From Glaciecola sp965658765 (lineage in GTDB: Bacteria; Pseudomonadota; Gammaproteobacteria; Enterobacterales; Alteromonadaceae): a stretch of DNA of 5,482 nucleotides. Location of the stretch: positions 1-5,482 of the forward strand of contig CBFHTO010000131.1 of assembly GCA_965658765.1 (NCBI GenBank). The letters are read 5' to 3'. Shown piece by piece: positions 1 through 5,482 of this stretch. Position 1 is the stretch's first letter, and every line of letters starts with the position of its first letter. The notes under the pieces are model-generated. The model searched no databases and had not been told where the DNA came from. It was given only the letters and a program-made list of their open reading frames with translations. A program made the translations under genes and the position numbers.

Positions 1-67
1 AATGGCGGCGGTTTGTTCCGAGGCCTCGCTTCCGGCTGCTTTGTTGTATGCAGCTTTAAAGAACTAG
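1..67 (+). CDS. Possible C-terminal end of an upstream gene (uncertain frame)
   Basis: The first ~55 bases are clearly more GC-rich than what follows and are open in several frames from the left edge, so a gene tail is possible. The frame I slightly prefer ends at TAG 65-67 and encodes an Ala/Leu-rich tail ending LLYAALKN. An ATG at 2-4 lies in this frame but its upstream signal is outside the window. A second + frame ends at TAA 79-81 with tail FKELEKIK, and a third ends at the TAA at 57-59. The minus strand is also open across bases 60-1 with an Ala/Glu/Ser-rich translation, but it has no usable start in the window. No domain can be recognised and the frame cannot be settled from this fragment. 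Confidence 0.22.
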   Translation, partial: MAAVCSEASLPAALLYAALKN

Positions 68-72
68 AAAAA

Positions 73-100
73 ATTAAATAAAACGTATTTACATTGTCAA
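73..100 (-). promoter_or_regulatory. Candidate leftward sigma70-type promoter
   Basis: On the minus strand there is a perfect -35 hexamer TTGACA (plus-strand bases 95-100). A 16-base spacer follows, then TTTAAT (bases 73-78), a 5/6 match to TATAAT. Transcription would start near base 66 and run left, out of the window. No ATG, GTG or TTG start lies on the minus strand between base 66 and base 1, so any leftward gene would begin outside the window, or the transcript would be antisense to an upstream gene. AT-rich DNA produces such matches by chance, so this is only a candidate. Confidence 0.35.
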
Positions 101-112
101 ACAAAAATGCAA

Positions 113-130
113 TGCTGATTTTGCTGATTT
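113..130. repeat. Perfect tandem direct repeat, 2 x TGCTGATTT
   Basis: Two identical, abutting 9-base units, TGCTGATTT at 113-121 and again at 122-130, sit 22 bases upstream of the primase-helicase start codon in an AT-rich leader. The unit length is near one helical turn. The position is suitable for an operator controlling the replication genes, or for a short iteron-like site bound by a replication protein. Only two full copies are visible, so function is inference. Confidence 0.6.
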
Positions 131-140
131 GATAATAACT

Positions 141-151
141 GAGAGGTAAGG
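141..151 (+). promoter_or_regulatory. Ribosome binding site of the primase-helicase gene
   Basis: GAGAGG at 141-146 lies five bases before ATG 152-154 and is a fair match to the anti-Shine-Dalgarno. A second purine stretch, AAGG, at 148-151 abuts the start codon. An in-frame TGA at 140-142 excludes any earlier start, so this site fixes the initiation codon. Confidence 0.7.
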
Positions 152-2893
152 ATGACCGAATTTATATCCGAGTTTACGGACGCATTGCGCTCCGCTGGAT
201 TCGAGCCGAAAGGCAAAGTAATTGCAGATGATAAGTGGCACCCAGCCTTTTATATGGGTGAAAAAAAACCTTCCGGCGCATACTCAATGAAGATTGTAAA
301 CGGTGACTTCGCAATAGGTTGCTATTTCACCCGAAAAGACCCTGATAATAAGCACAACTGGCACTCAAGTAAGGGCGACTCATTTACTCCGGAACAGCGT
401 AAAAAAATGGACGCTCGCATAAAAGCTGAACAGAAACAGAAAGAAATCGCAGAGCAAAAAAAACAGCAGAAAATTTCACGACTACTAACTGAATGTTGTA
501 AAAAATTACCGACAACAAAAGAGCATCCATACTTAAAGAAAAAAGGCGTTCAGCCGCACCCTGTAAAAATCAGGGAAAAAACCAATGAAATAATAATCCC
601 TCTTTATAACGCAGATGGAAATATATCCACTGTTCAGAAAATTAATAACAAAGGCGGTAAATATTTATTTGCTGGCGGTAAAAAACAAGGCTCATTTTAT
701 CCCTTGAGATATGCAAAGGATGATATGTCTGTAATCCTGTTTGTCGAAGGGTACGCAACAGCTATCAGCATCAGGCAGGGAGTTGACAGGCCGACTATTA
801 TGACTATTGACAGCGGCAACCTAAAACACGCTCTTGCTGTGCTTAGAAAAAAATACCCAGACAGTAAGTTTTTAATCTGCGCTGATAATGACGCATTTAC
901 AAAGAATCCGAAGGGTGAGCCGTGGAATGTAGGGCTTGAGGCTGCACACAAGGCGGCTGCTGCTGTAGGTGGCGCTTATATCGTATCCCCTGATTTTAGC
1001 AAACTTGACCCTGAAATTTACCAAAAGAAAAAACCAACCGATTTTAATGATCTGCATGAACTGCTTGGCATAGAAGAAATGAAAGAGCAGATAGAAATTG
1101 CAATCAACAGAATTCCTGTGCATCAGGACGCCGTCAGTGTCGTTGAGGACTCTCAGCTCTCAAATCAGCACGATGCTGGCGGTGACTATAATCCTGATTA
1201 TGAACGCTATGAAAGATATGACGAGCCAGAAGAAAAACCAACGCAAGCAGTTGGCGATCTGGACATGAATTTTAAGGTCTTAGGTTATAACGATGGCACG
1301 TATTATTATTTTCCGTTCAAGGAAAGACAGATAGTTTCGCTATCGGCAGCGGCACACAATAACTTTCCGAATTTACTAAGGCTTGATACCGAGTGGAACT
1401 GGAAGGGAAAGTACGGCAACGACCCTAAAATATCACTACGGACTATAACAACGCAAGCCACCGCAGCCCTTATCGACTGCGCCCAAAAAAAAGGATATTT
1501 CAAGGCGGAGGAGAAAATCAGGGGAGCAGGCGCTTGGCTGGACGCTGGACGCACTGTTTTGCATTGTGGTGATGAACTTTACGTGGATGGCAAAAGAACG
1601 GAATTTGACAGCCTTGCCAGTGAAAACACCTATATTATATCATCGAGATTATTATCACCGGCAGAAAACCCTTTAGGTGCAAAGGAAGCAATCAAACTAA
1701 GGCAGATATGCGAAGGTGTCACGTGGGAAAATCCATTATCAGGCTTGCTACTGGCTGGTTGGATTGTAATTGCTCCGATTTGTGGGTTGCTATCTTTTAG
1801 GCCGCATTTGTTTATTAATGGTGAGGCAACAAGTGGAAAATCAACCGTTACCGATAAGATCATAAAGCCAGCCCTAGGGAAAATAGCACTTGAGGCAGAC
1901 GGAGGAACGACAGAGCCGAAGTTACGGCAGATAATGGAGTATGACGCAAGACCGATAGTCTACGATGAGGCGGAAAGGGCGCAGAGTTTTGAGGCTGTAA
2001 TTGCGCTTGCAAGGGCGGCAACGAACGGTAAAACAATAGGTAAATTCGGGCAAAGAATAACCAAGGCCAGATACTGCTTTTGCTTTAGTGCTGTAAATCC
2101 ACCGATTGAAAAAACAGCGGATGAAACCAGAATGGTTTTTATGACGATAAAAAAGAACAAGAAGAGCACCGCCATTGAGGATTATGCAAAGCTGGTGGAA
2201 ATGATTGAAGACACGCTAACCGAGGATTATGCAAATAGGTTACTTGCCAGAACGATAAGAAATATTGATGTTCTGCAAAAAAATATAGAGACATTCAAAA
2301 AAGCCACACGCAGAGTTTTAAAAGACCCGAGGGCATCAGAATTATTTGGCACGATATTTGCGGGGCTATATTTATTGAGCAGGTCAGATGCTATAAGCGT
2401 TGAAGATGCTGAAAAGTGGGTGGAGAAAAGAGACTGGTCAAGCTATACGGTTGACGATGCGGACACTGATCCGGTTAGGTTGCTGCAATATTTAAGCAGC
2501 TGCACAATTCGCATCAGCTACAAAAACCAAATGAAAGATTTTTCTATCGGTGAGTTAATCGACATGGCTTATAGACTTGACGAAGATGCAGATAAGCACC
2601 TGAGGCACTACGGAATAGCTGTAAAAGACGGACGTGTTCACTTCGCAGGGCGTTCGCAGAACCTCGCAAAACTTTTAAAAGATACTGATTGGTCAATAAA
2701 ATGGACAAGGATGCTTGCCAATATCGACGAAGCCGAACCTTTCAGAATGTTTTATTTTGGCGTGGGCTATAAAACAAGCGGTGTGTCACTTCCGATTGAT
2801 TTATTCAGGGACGAGGCGGCAAACGACCAGCCAGAGCAAGAGAGCTTTGCCCTAACGGATGAAGAAATTGAATGTGAGGAGATTCCGTTCTAA
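152..2893 (+). CDS. Phage/plasmid TOPRIM primase fused to AAA+/SF3-like helicase
   Basis: This is a predicted bifunctional replication protein of 913 residues that would synthesise primers and unwind DNA at the replication origin or fork. Residues 1-75 resemble the N-terminal domain of TraC/COG4643 primases. A Lys/Gln/Glu-rich helix (about 80-118) follows. A TOPRIM domain (about 192-285) has the conserved Glu in VEGYATA (E199) and the DxD pair D245/D247 in CADND, followed by the TraC-like KPTDFNDLH at 294-302. An acidic, Tyr-rich linker (about 325-370) joins this to the helicase half. That half shows Walker A GEATSGKST (557-565), Walker B VYDEAE (D605, E606), a sensor-1-like Asn in SAVNPP (N649) and a candidate arginine finger R660. 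Residues about 795-875 look like a C-terminal winged-helix region. No CxxC zinc-finger pair is present, unlike DnaG or P4 alpha. The domain assignment comes from motifs. Primase activity itself is inferred from the family. Confidence 0.88.
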   Translation: MTEFISEFTDALRSAGFEPKGKVIADDKWHPAFYMGEKKPSGAYSMKIVNGDFAIGCYFTRKDPDNKHNWHSSKGDSFTPEQRKKMDARIKAEQKQKEIAEQKKQQKISRLLTECCKKLPTTKEHPYLKKKGVQPHPVKIREKTNEIIIPLYNADGNISTVQKINNKGGKYLFAGGKKQGSFYPLRYAKDDMSVILFVEGYATAISIRQGVDRPTIMTIDSGNLKHALAVLRKKYPDSKFLICADNDAFTKNPKGEPWNVGLEAAHKAAAAVGGAYIVSPDFSKLDPEIYQKKKPTDFNDLHELLGIEEMKEQIEIAINRIPVHQDAVSVVEDSQLSNQHDAGGDYNPDYERYERYDEPEEKPTQAVGDLDMNFKVLGYNDGTYYYFPFKERQIVSLSAAAHNNFPNLLRLDTEWNWKGKYGNDPKISLRTITTQATAALIDCAQKKGYFKAEEKIRGAGAWLDAGRTVLHCGDELYVDGKRTEFDSLASENTYIISSRLLSPAENPLGAKEAIKLRQICEGVTWENPLSGLLLAGWIVIAPICGLLSFRPHLFINGEATSGKSTVTDKIIKPALGKIALEADGGTTEPKLRQIMEYDARPIVYDEAERAQSFEAVIALARAATNGKTIGKFGQRITKARYCFCFSAVNPPIEKTADETRMVFMTIKKNKKSTAIEDYAKLVEMIEDTLTEDYANRLLARTIRNIDVLQKNIETFKKATRRVLKDPRASELFGTIFAGLYLLSRSDAISVEDAEKWVEKRDWSSYTVDDADTDPVRLLQYLSSCTIRISYKNQMKDFSIGELIDMAYRLDEDADKHLRHYGIAVKDGRVHFAGRSQNLAKLLKDTDWSIKWTRMLANIDEAEPFRMFYFGVGYKTSGVSLPIDLFRDEAANDQPEQESFALTDEEIECEEIPF

Positions 2894-2895
2894 TG
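2876..2895 (+). promoter_or_regulatory. Shine-Dalgarno and TAATG stop-start overlap between primase and helicase genes
   Basis: GAGGAG at 2876-2881 lies inside the end of the primase gene, 11 bases before ATG 2893-2895. The primase stop TAA (2891-2893) shares its last A with that ATG. The one-base overlap suggests translational coupling by re-initiation, with the rather distant Shine-Dalgarno also usable for direct initiation. Confidence 0.7.
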
Positions 2896-4293
2896 CTGCA
2901 ATTATATCCAGATCAGGCCGAGATCATGGCCAACCTAAGGGCGTCAATGCGGAAAGATAAAGCTGTGCTTTTGCAATCTCCGACAGGTAGTGGCAAGACT
3001 GCTATGGCTACTGACATGGTTATGAGCGCAGTAGGTAAGGGTAATAAGATGCTATTCAGCGTTCCACGTAAGGACTTAATGAATCAGACCAGCAATACCT
3101 TTGCCAGCCACGGCATAAGGCATAGCTTCGTAGCATCGGGAAGGCAGTATAATCCTTTTGCTAATGTCTATATCGGGATGGTTGATACGATGGCAAGGCG
3201 CATTGATAAACTCCCGGACGTTAACCTTGCGGTATTTGATGAATCACATTTCGGAGCAGCCGCACTTGGCAAAGTAATAGACCACTACAAAAAAAAGGGC
3301 GCATGGGTTATCGGTCTTAGCGCAACACCGTGGAAAATGAACGGTCAGGGGCTTGGTATCTGGTACAATAAAATGGTTGTTGGCAAGTCGGTGCGCTGGC
3401 TTATGGATAATGGAAGACTTAGCAACTATAGATATTTTTACGGCAGGACAAACGAAGATTTTGCAGCATTAAACAAAAAGACCGACAAAGAAGTCGCTGA
3501 ATTTATGGAAAGCCGAAAGGTAATAATTGGCGATTGTGTTTCGGATTATCGCTCTCGCTGTATGGGGCGGCTGCATATTGTACGTTGCACGTCCATAAGG
3601 CATAGCCAACTAACAGCGGAGGCGTTTAGAAACGAGGGAATCCCTGCAACCCATGTAGACGGAAACACGCCAGAGGTAGAAAAAACCAGAATATTTAAAG
3701 CCTTTGCACGCAGGGAAATTCTAGTGCTTACGTTTGCGGATTTATTAAACTTCGGATTTGATTTATCGCAAGCATCAGGCATGGACGTTTGTATTGAAAG
3801 CGGCAGCGATATGAAACCTTCAAAAAGTTTGGCAGGGCAGATGCAGTTTTGGGGCAGGATGCTAAGAAAAAAACCAGATGCAGCCATAATAAACGACCAT
3901 GTAAATAATTACATAGAGCATGGGTTGCCGTGTTCGGATAGAGAATGGACGCTTGATAGCAAGAAAAAAAGACAGGGCGAAAAAGCACCACCGACCAAGC
4001 AATGCCCGAATTGTTATTATGTTCATCCGCCTGCGCCTAAGTGTCCTGAATGTGGTGAGGTTTACGTTATTAATTCCCCGAAAGGCTTAGAAAAAGTTGA
4101 CGGGCAGTTGCACGAAATAGACATCGAGGCGGAAAGAAACAGGTTAAGAAGCGCGCCAGATAAACCGCCACCACTGAACGATGAACAGACGCTTGATTAT
4201 TTAATTAAGTACGCCAAAAAGATGAAATATAAAAATCCTTCAAGATGGGCTGCAAAAGAGCTTGCAAAAAGAATTAATAAGAGTTATGTTTGA
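2893..4293 (+). CDS. SF2 DEAD/DEAH-type helicase with C-terminal zinc ribbon
   Basis: This is a predicted ATP-dependent SF2 helicase of the COG1061-like DEAD/DEAH group, 466 residues, probably acting on phage DNA during replication or recombination. Motifs occur in the expected order. Motif I is SPTGSGKTA (29-37, K35 and T36), motif Ia is SVPRKDL (56-62), motif II is DESH (116-119) and motif III is SAT (143-145). The motif IV region reads SIRHSQLTAEAF followed by HVDGNTP (254-260). The motif V region is LVLTFADLLNFGFDL (277-291) and motif VI is QFWGRMLR (Q318, G321, R322, R325). A four-cysteine ribbon follows (C371, C374, C384, C387), then a Lys-rich tail. Motif II reads DESH instead of DEAH or DEAD, and motif V has NFGFD where relatives often have GEGFD. 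The gene is coupled to the primase-helicase gene upstream. Substrate and polarity cannot be read from the sequence. Confidence 0.88.
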   Translation: MLQLYPDQAEIMANLRASMRKDKAVLLQSPTGSGKTAMATDMVMSAVGKGNKMLFSVPRKDLMNQTSNTFASHGIRHSFVASGRQYNPFANVYIGMVDTMARRIDKLPDVNLAVFDESHFGAAALGKVIDHYKKKGAWVIGLSATPWKMNGQGLGIWYNKMVVGKSVRWLMDNGRLSNYRYFYGRTNEDFAALNKKTDKEVAEFMESRKVIIGDCVSDYRSRCMGRLHIVRCTSIRHSQLTAEAFRNEGIPATHVDGNTPEVEKTRIFKAFARREILVLTFADLLNFGFDLSQASGMDVCIESGSDMKPSKSLAGQMQFWGRMLRKKPDAAIINDHVNNYIEHGLPCSDREWTLDSKKKRQGEKAPPTKQCPNCYYVHPPAPKCPECGEVYVINSPKGLEKVDGQLHEIDIEAERNRLRSAPDKPPPLNDEQTLDYLIKYAKKMKYKNPSRWAAKELAKRINKSYV

Positions 4294-4297
4294 CGTG

Positions 4298-4313
4298 TTG
4301 AGTTTAAACTGAA
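4298..4313. repeat. Short near-perfect palindrome in the gap before the third gene
   Basis: TTGAGTTTAAACTGAA is symmetrical except for one G/G pair. Its core AGTTTAAACT (4301-4310) is a perfect 10-base palindrome. It lies directly after the helicase stop and 8-23 bases upstream of the third gene's Shine-Dalgarno. It could be an operator half-site pair, or could mean nothing. A hairpin would have little loop, and no T-run follows, so it is not a terminator. Confidence 0.4.
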
Positions 4314-4320
4314 TTTTAAT

Positions 4321-4336
4321 AAGGAGAAAAATAAAA
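4321..4336 (+). promoter_or_regulatory. Strong Shine-Dalgarno of the third gene
   Basis: AAGGAG at 4321-4326 lies ten bases before ATG 4337-4339. It is the best Shine-Dalgarno match in the window and fixes this start. It suggests that the third gene is translated independently of the helicase gene. Confidence 0.8.
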
Positions 4337-5353
4337 ATGACTAAAGTAATATTTGAAACACCAACTATATTAGACTTAAATGCCTTAACGGTATTTGGAC
4401 TATCAGCTAAGCCAGCTAGTATCAATCCAATAGGTTATTTTGGAACTGGCTTGAAATATGCAATGGCGATATTGGCAAGAGAGGAGTGCAAGACTTCTAT
4501 ATTTATTGGCGAAAAAGAATACAAGCTACAAGTAAAAGACAGCGGTTTTAGAGGTAAAGTCTTTCAGGCTATTGAGTTAGTTAGCACCGATGAAAGAGTG
4601 CAATTGCCATTCACAACGGAATTAGGTAAAAACTGGGAGCTATGGCAGGCATTTAGAGAGCTTTACTGCAATACCATTGACGAAAGCGGCTCAACATACA
4701 TAGAAGAAGGTAAAGTTACTCCTAGCGACTCTAAAACAATTATATCAGTGGAAAGTGAAGAGTTTGCCGATATATTTGAAGATAGATATAATCAGGTATT
4801 CCTTGAAGATGCGGACACTTACGGAACTAGTGGTGTTCAAATAATAGCTAAGGAATCTGAATATGTTTATTTCCGAGGTATTAGAGTTATGAAGACAGAT
4901 AAGCCATGTCTTAATACTTATAATATATTGTCACATGTAACACTTACAGAGGATAGAACGGCAGCGTATGAATGGAATGTTAAAGATACGATTCAAGACG
5001 CTTTGAAGCTAGAGGAAAATAAAGATATATTAGAAAATGCTTTAAATGCGGGAGATAATTATTTCGAGTCTGAATTTCAGTACAACATATATTCACATGA
5101 GGAAATATCAGAAACCTTTAAAGAAGTTGGTAAGACTTGCAGTAATCAAAAAGTTAAATCAACCGTACATAAAACCTCGGATGAATATAAGGAAGCGCAA
5201 AAACAAGAAGCTGAAAATAAAAAACAACAGCACTTTTGCTACCAGCTAATTACTTTTCTAGAAGATGGCTTGGAGCTTGACTTTGCAGAGTTAGCAAAGG
5301 AAAATAAGGCTGATTTAATCGACATTTTAGAAGAACACTTGGAATACGTCTAA
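4337..5353 (+). CDS. Phage protein with GHKL/Hsp90-like ATP-binding motifs in permuted order
   Basis: Cellular role unknown. This 338-residue protein has two motifs typical of GHKL (Bergerat-fold) ATPases. A glycine-rich lid-like motif, IGYFGTGLKYA (32-42), resembles the IGQFGVGF lid of Hsp90. FRELYCNTIDE (106-116) matches the N-box, with E108, N112 and D115 spaced exactly as the catalytic Glu, Mg-binding Asn and Asp of Hsp90. In Hsp90, GyrB and MutL the N-box comes first; here it comes about 65 residues after the lid. A plain DxGxG (G1) box is not evident after the N-box. DSGFRG (68-73) could be a degenerate one or a chance match. YFRGIRV (178-184) and LTEDRTAA (203-210) look like further family-conserved segments, from memory of similar phage proteins. 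Residues about 255-300 are highly charged and probably helical. No signal peptide or membrane segment is seen. The gene is visibly poorer in G+C than its two upstream neighbours. ATP binding is an inference. Confidence 0.7.
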   Translation: MTKVIFETPTILDLNALTVFGLSAKPASINPIGYFGTGLKYAMAILAREECKTSIFIGEKEYKLQVKDSGFRGKVFQAIELVSTDERVQLPFTTELGKNWELWQAFRELYCNTIDESGSTYIEEGKVTPSDSKTIISVESEEFADIFEDRYNQVFLEDADTYGTSGVQIIAKESEYVYFRGIRVMKTDKPCLNTYNILSHVTLTEDRTAAYEWNVKDTIQDALKLEENKDILENALNAGDNYFESEFQYNIYSHEEISETFKEVGKTCSNQKVKSTVHKTSDEYKEAQKQEAENKKQQHFCYQLITFLEDGLELDFAELAKENKADLIDILEEHLEYV

Positions 5354-5390
5354 AAGTGAAAAGGACGCTAAATTATTTCACATTTTTTAA
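5354..5390 (+). terminator. Weak terminator-like hairpin after the third gene
   Basis: GTGAAA (5356-5361) can pair with TTTCAC (5376-5381) across a 14-base loop. One A and then six T (5383-5388) follow, and A-rich bases on the left side could extend the stem past a one-base bulge. The stem is short and AT-rich, so termination would be partial at best, and the next gene follows at once. It could equally be an mRNA-stability element or chance. Confidence 0.3.
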
Positions 5391-5399
5391 TTTAATAAA

Positions 5400-5413
5400 A
5401 GAGAGTAAAAACC
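5400..5413 (+). promoter_or_regulatory. Ribosome binding site of the fourth gene
   Basis: The purine stretch AGAGAG at 5400-5405 lies eight bases before ATG 5414-5416. It is a modest match to the Shine-Dalgarno consensus in otherwise A/T-rich sequence, and it supports the fourth gene's start. Confidence 0.5.
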
Positions 5414-5482
5414 ATGTCTAAAAAAGAAAAAGCATTAACGCCTGAACAATTAGTTGAACTATCTATAATAGATAGAGAAATT
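5414..5482 (+). CDS. Start of a fourth gene, cut by the window edge, function unknown
   Basis: An ATG preceded by a purine-rich ribosome binding site opens a frame of 23 codons that reaches the right edge with no stop. The visible N-terminus begins MSKKEKALTPEQLVELSII. It is lysine-rich, then helical-looking, and not hydrophobic enough for a signal peptide. Strand and spacing (60 bases after the third gene's stop) fit continued co-directional transcription. I recognise no family in so short a piece. Confidence concerns its being a gene, not its function. Confidence 0.65.
   Translation, partial: MSKKEKALTPEQLVELSIIDREI

Noticed and set aside
19..28. Perfect palindrome CGAGGCCTCG near the left edge
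   Set aside because: The stem cannot form with a proper loop, no T-run follows on either strand, and it sits in GC-rich sequence that may be coding.
131..136. GATAAT, a 5/6 match to a -10 box just before the primase-helicase gene
   Set aside because: No acceptable -35 lies 16-18 bases upstream (TGCAAT at best). A start about 7 bases downstream would fall inside the Shine-Dalgarno, leaving no usable leader.
3114..3606. 13-base direct repeat CATAAGGCATAGC at 3114-3126 and 3594-3606, encoding IRHS twice in the same frame
   Set aside because: Both copies lie within conserved helicase segments where similar residues are plausible. There is no flanking similarity, so this is probably coincidence and not a duplication.
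3546..3887. 113-codon minus-strand open frame inside the SF2 helicase gene, and the other shorter minus-strand frames
   Set aside because: They lie opposite strongly motif-bearing plus-strand genes. They show no recognisable domain and no convincing ribosome binding site, so they are shadows.
4290..4320. TTGACG, 19 bases, TTTAAT, a promoter-like pair before the third gene
   Set aside because: The spacer is too long. The predicted start (about 4327) would be downstream of the AAGGAG at 4321-4326, so the mRNA would lack its ribosome binding site.
2459..4819. Shared GATGCGGACACT in the first and third genes
   Set aside because: A single 12-base match between two kilobase-scale sequences is about what chance predicts, and it extends no further.
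5046..5249. 67-codon plus-strand open frame inside the third gene
   Set aside because: Its Lys/Ile/Asn-rich composition is what a shifted frame of AT-rich coding sequence gives. There is no Shine-Dalgarno and the overlapping gene is well supported.

Overview
The window looks like part of the DNA-replication (early) module of a bacteriophage or prophage, or possibly a phage-like plasmid. It most likely comes from a Gram-negative, probably proteobacterial, host. This rests on gene content: a TraC/COG4643-type TOPRIM primase fused to an AAA+/SF3-like helicase, followed at once by a small SF2 helicase with a C-terminal zinc ribbon, in a tight co-directional layout. By-eye counts on a few lines give about 40-45% G+C for the first two genes and about 35-38% for the third. 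I cannot name the organism. No integrase, structural gene, tRNA, rRNA, CRISPR array or insertion sequence is visible.

Layout. Bases 1-81 are a more GC-rich edge, perhaps the tail of an upstream gene, open in several frames. Bases 82-151 are an AT-rich leader with a perfect tandem 9-bp repeat, a good promoter-like sequence pointing left, and the ribosome binding site of the first gene. Bases 152-2893 encode the 913-residue primase-helicase. Bases 2893-4293 encode a 466-residue DEAD/DEAH-type helicase whose start codon overlaps the primase stop (TAATG). After a 43-base gap with a short palindrome, bases 4337-5353 encode a 338-residue protein whose motifs look like a GHKL (Hsp90-type) ATP-binding site in rearranged order. 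After a 60-base gap with a weak hairpin plus T-run, a fourth gene starts at 5414 and runs off the right edge.

How the genes may work together. The first protein would make primers and unwind or load at an origin. The second would remodel or unwind DNA, and translational coupling would keep it in proportion to the first. The third belongs, as far as I can recall, to a poorly characterised family found in phages. Its place beside replication genes is the only hint of its role. Its lower G+C, own leader and strong Shine-Dalgarno suggest a partly independent acquisition. The most interesting point in the window is this third gene: the glycine-rich lid motif comes before the N-box, the reverse of Hsp90, GyrB, MutL and histidine kinases, which would make it a circularly permuted Bergerat-fold ATPase.
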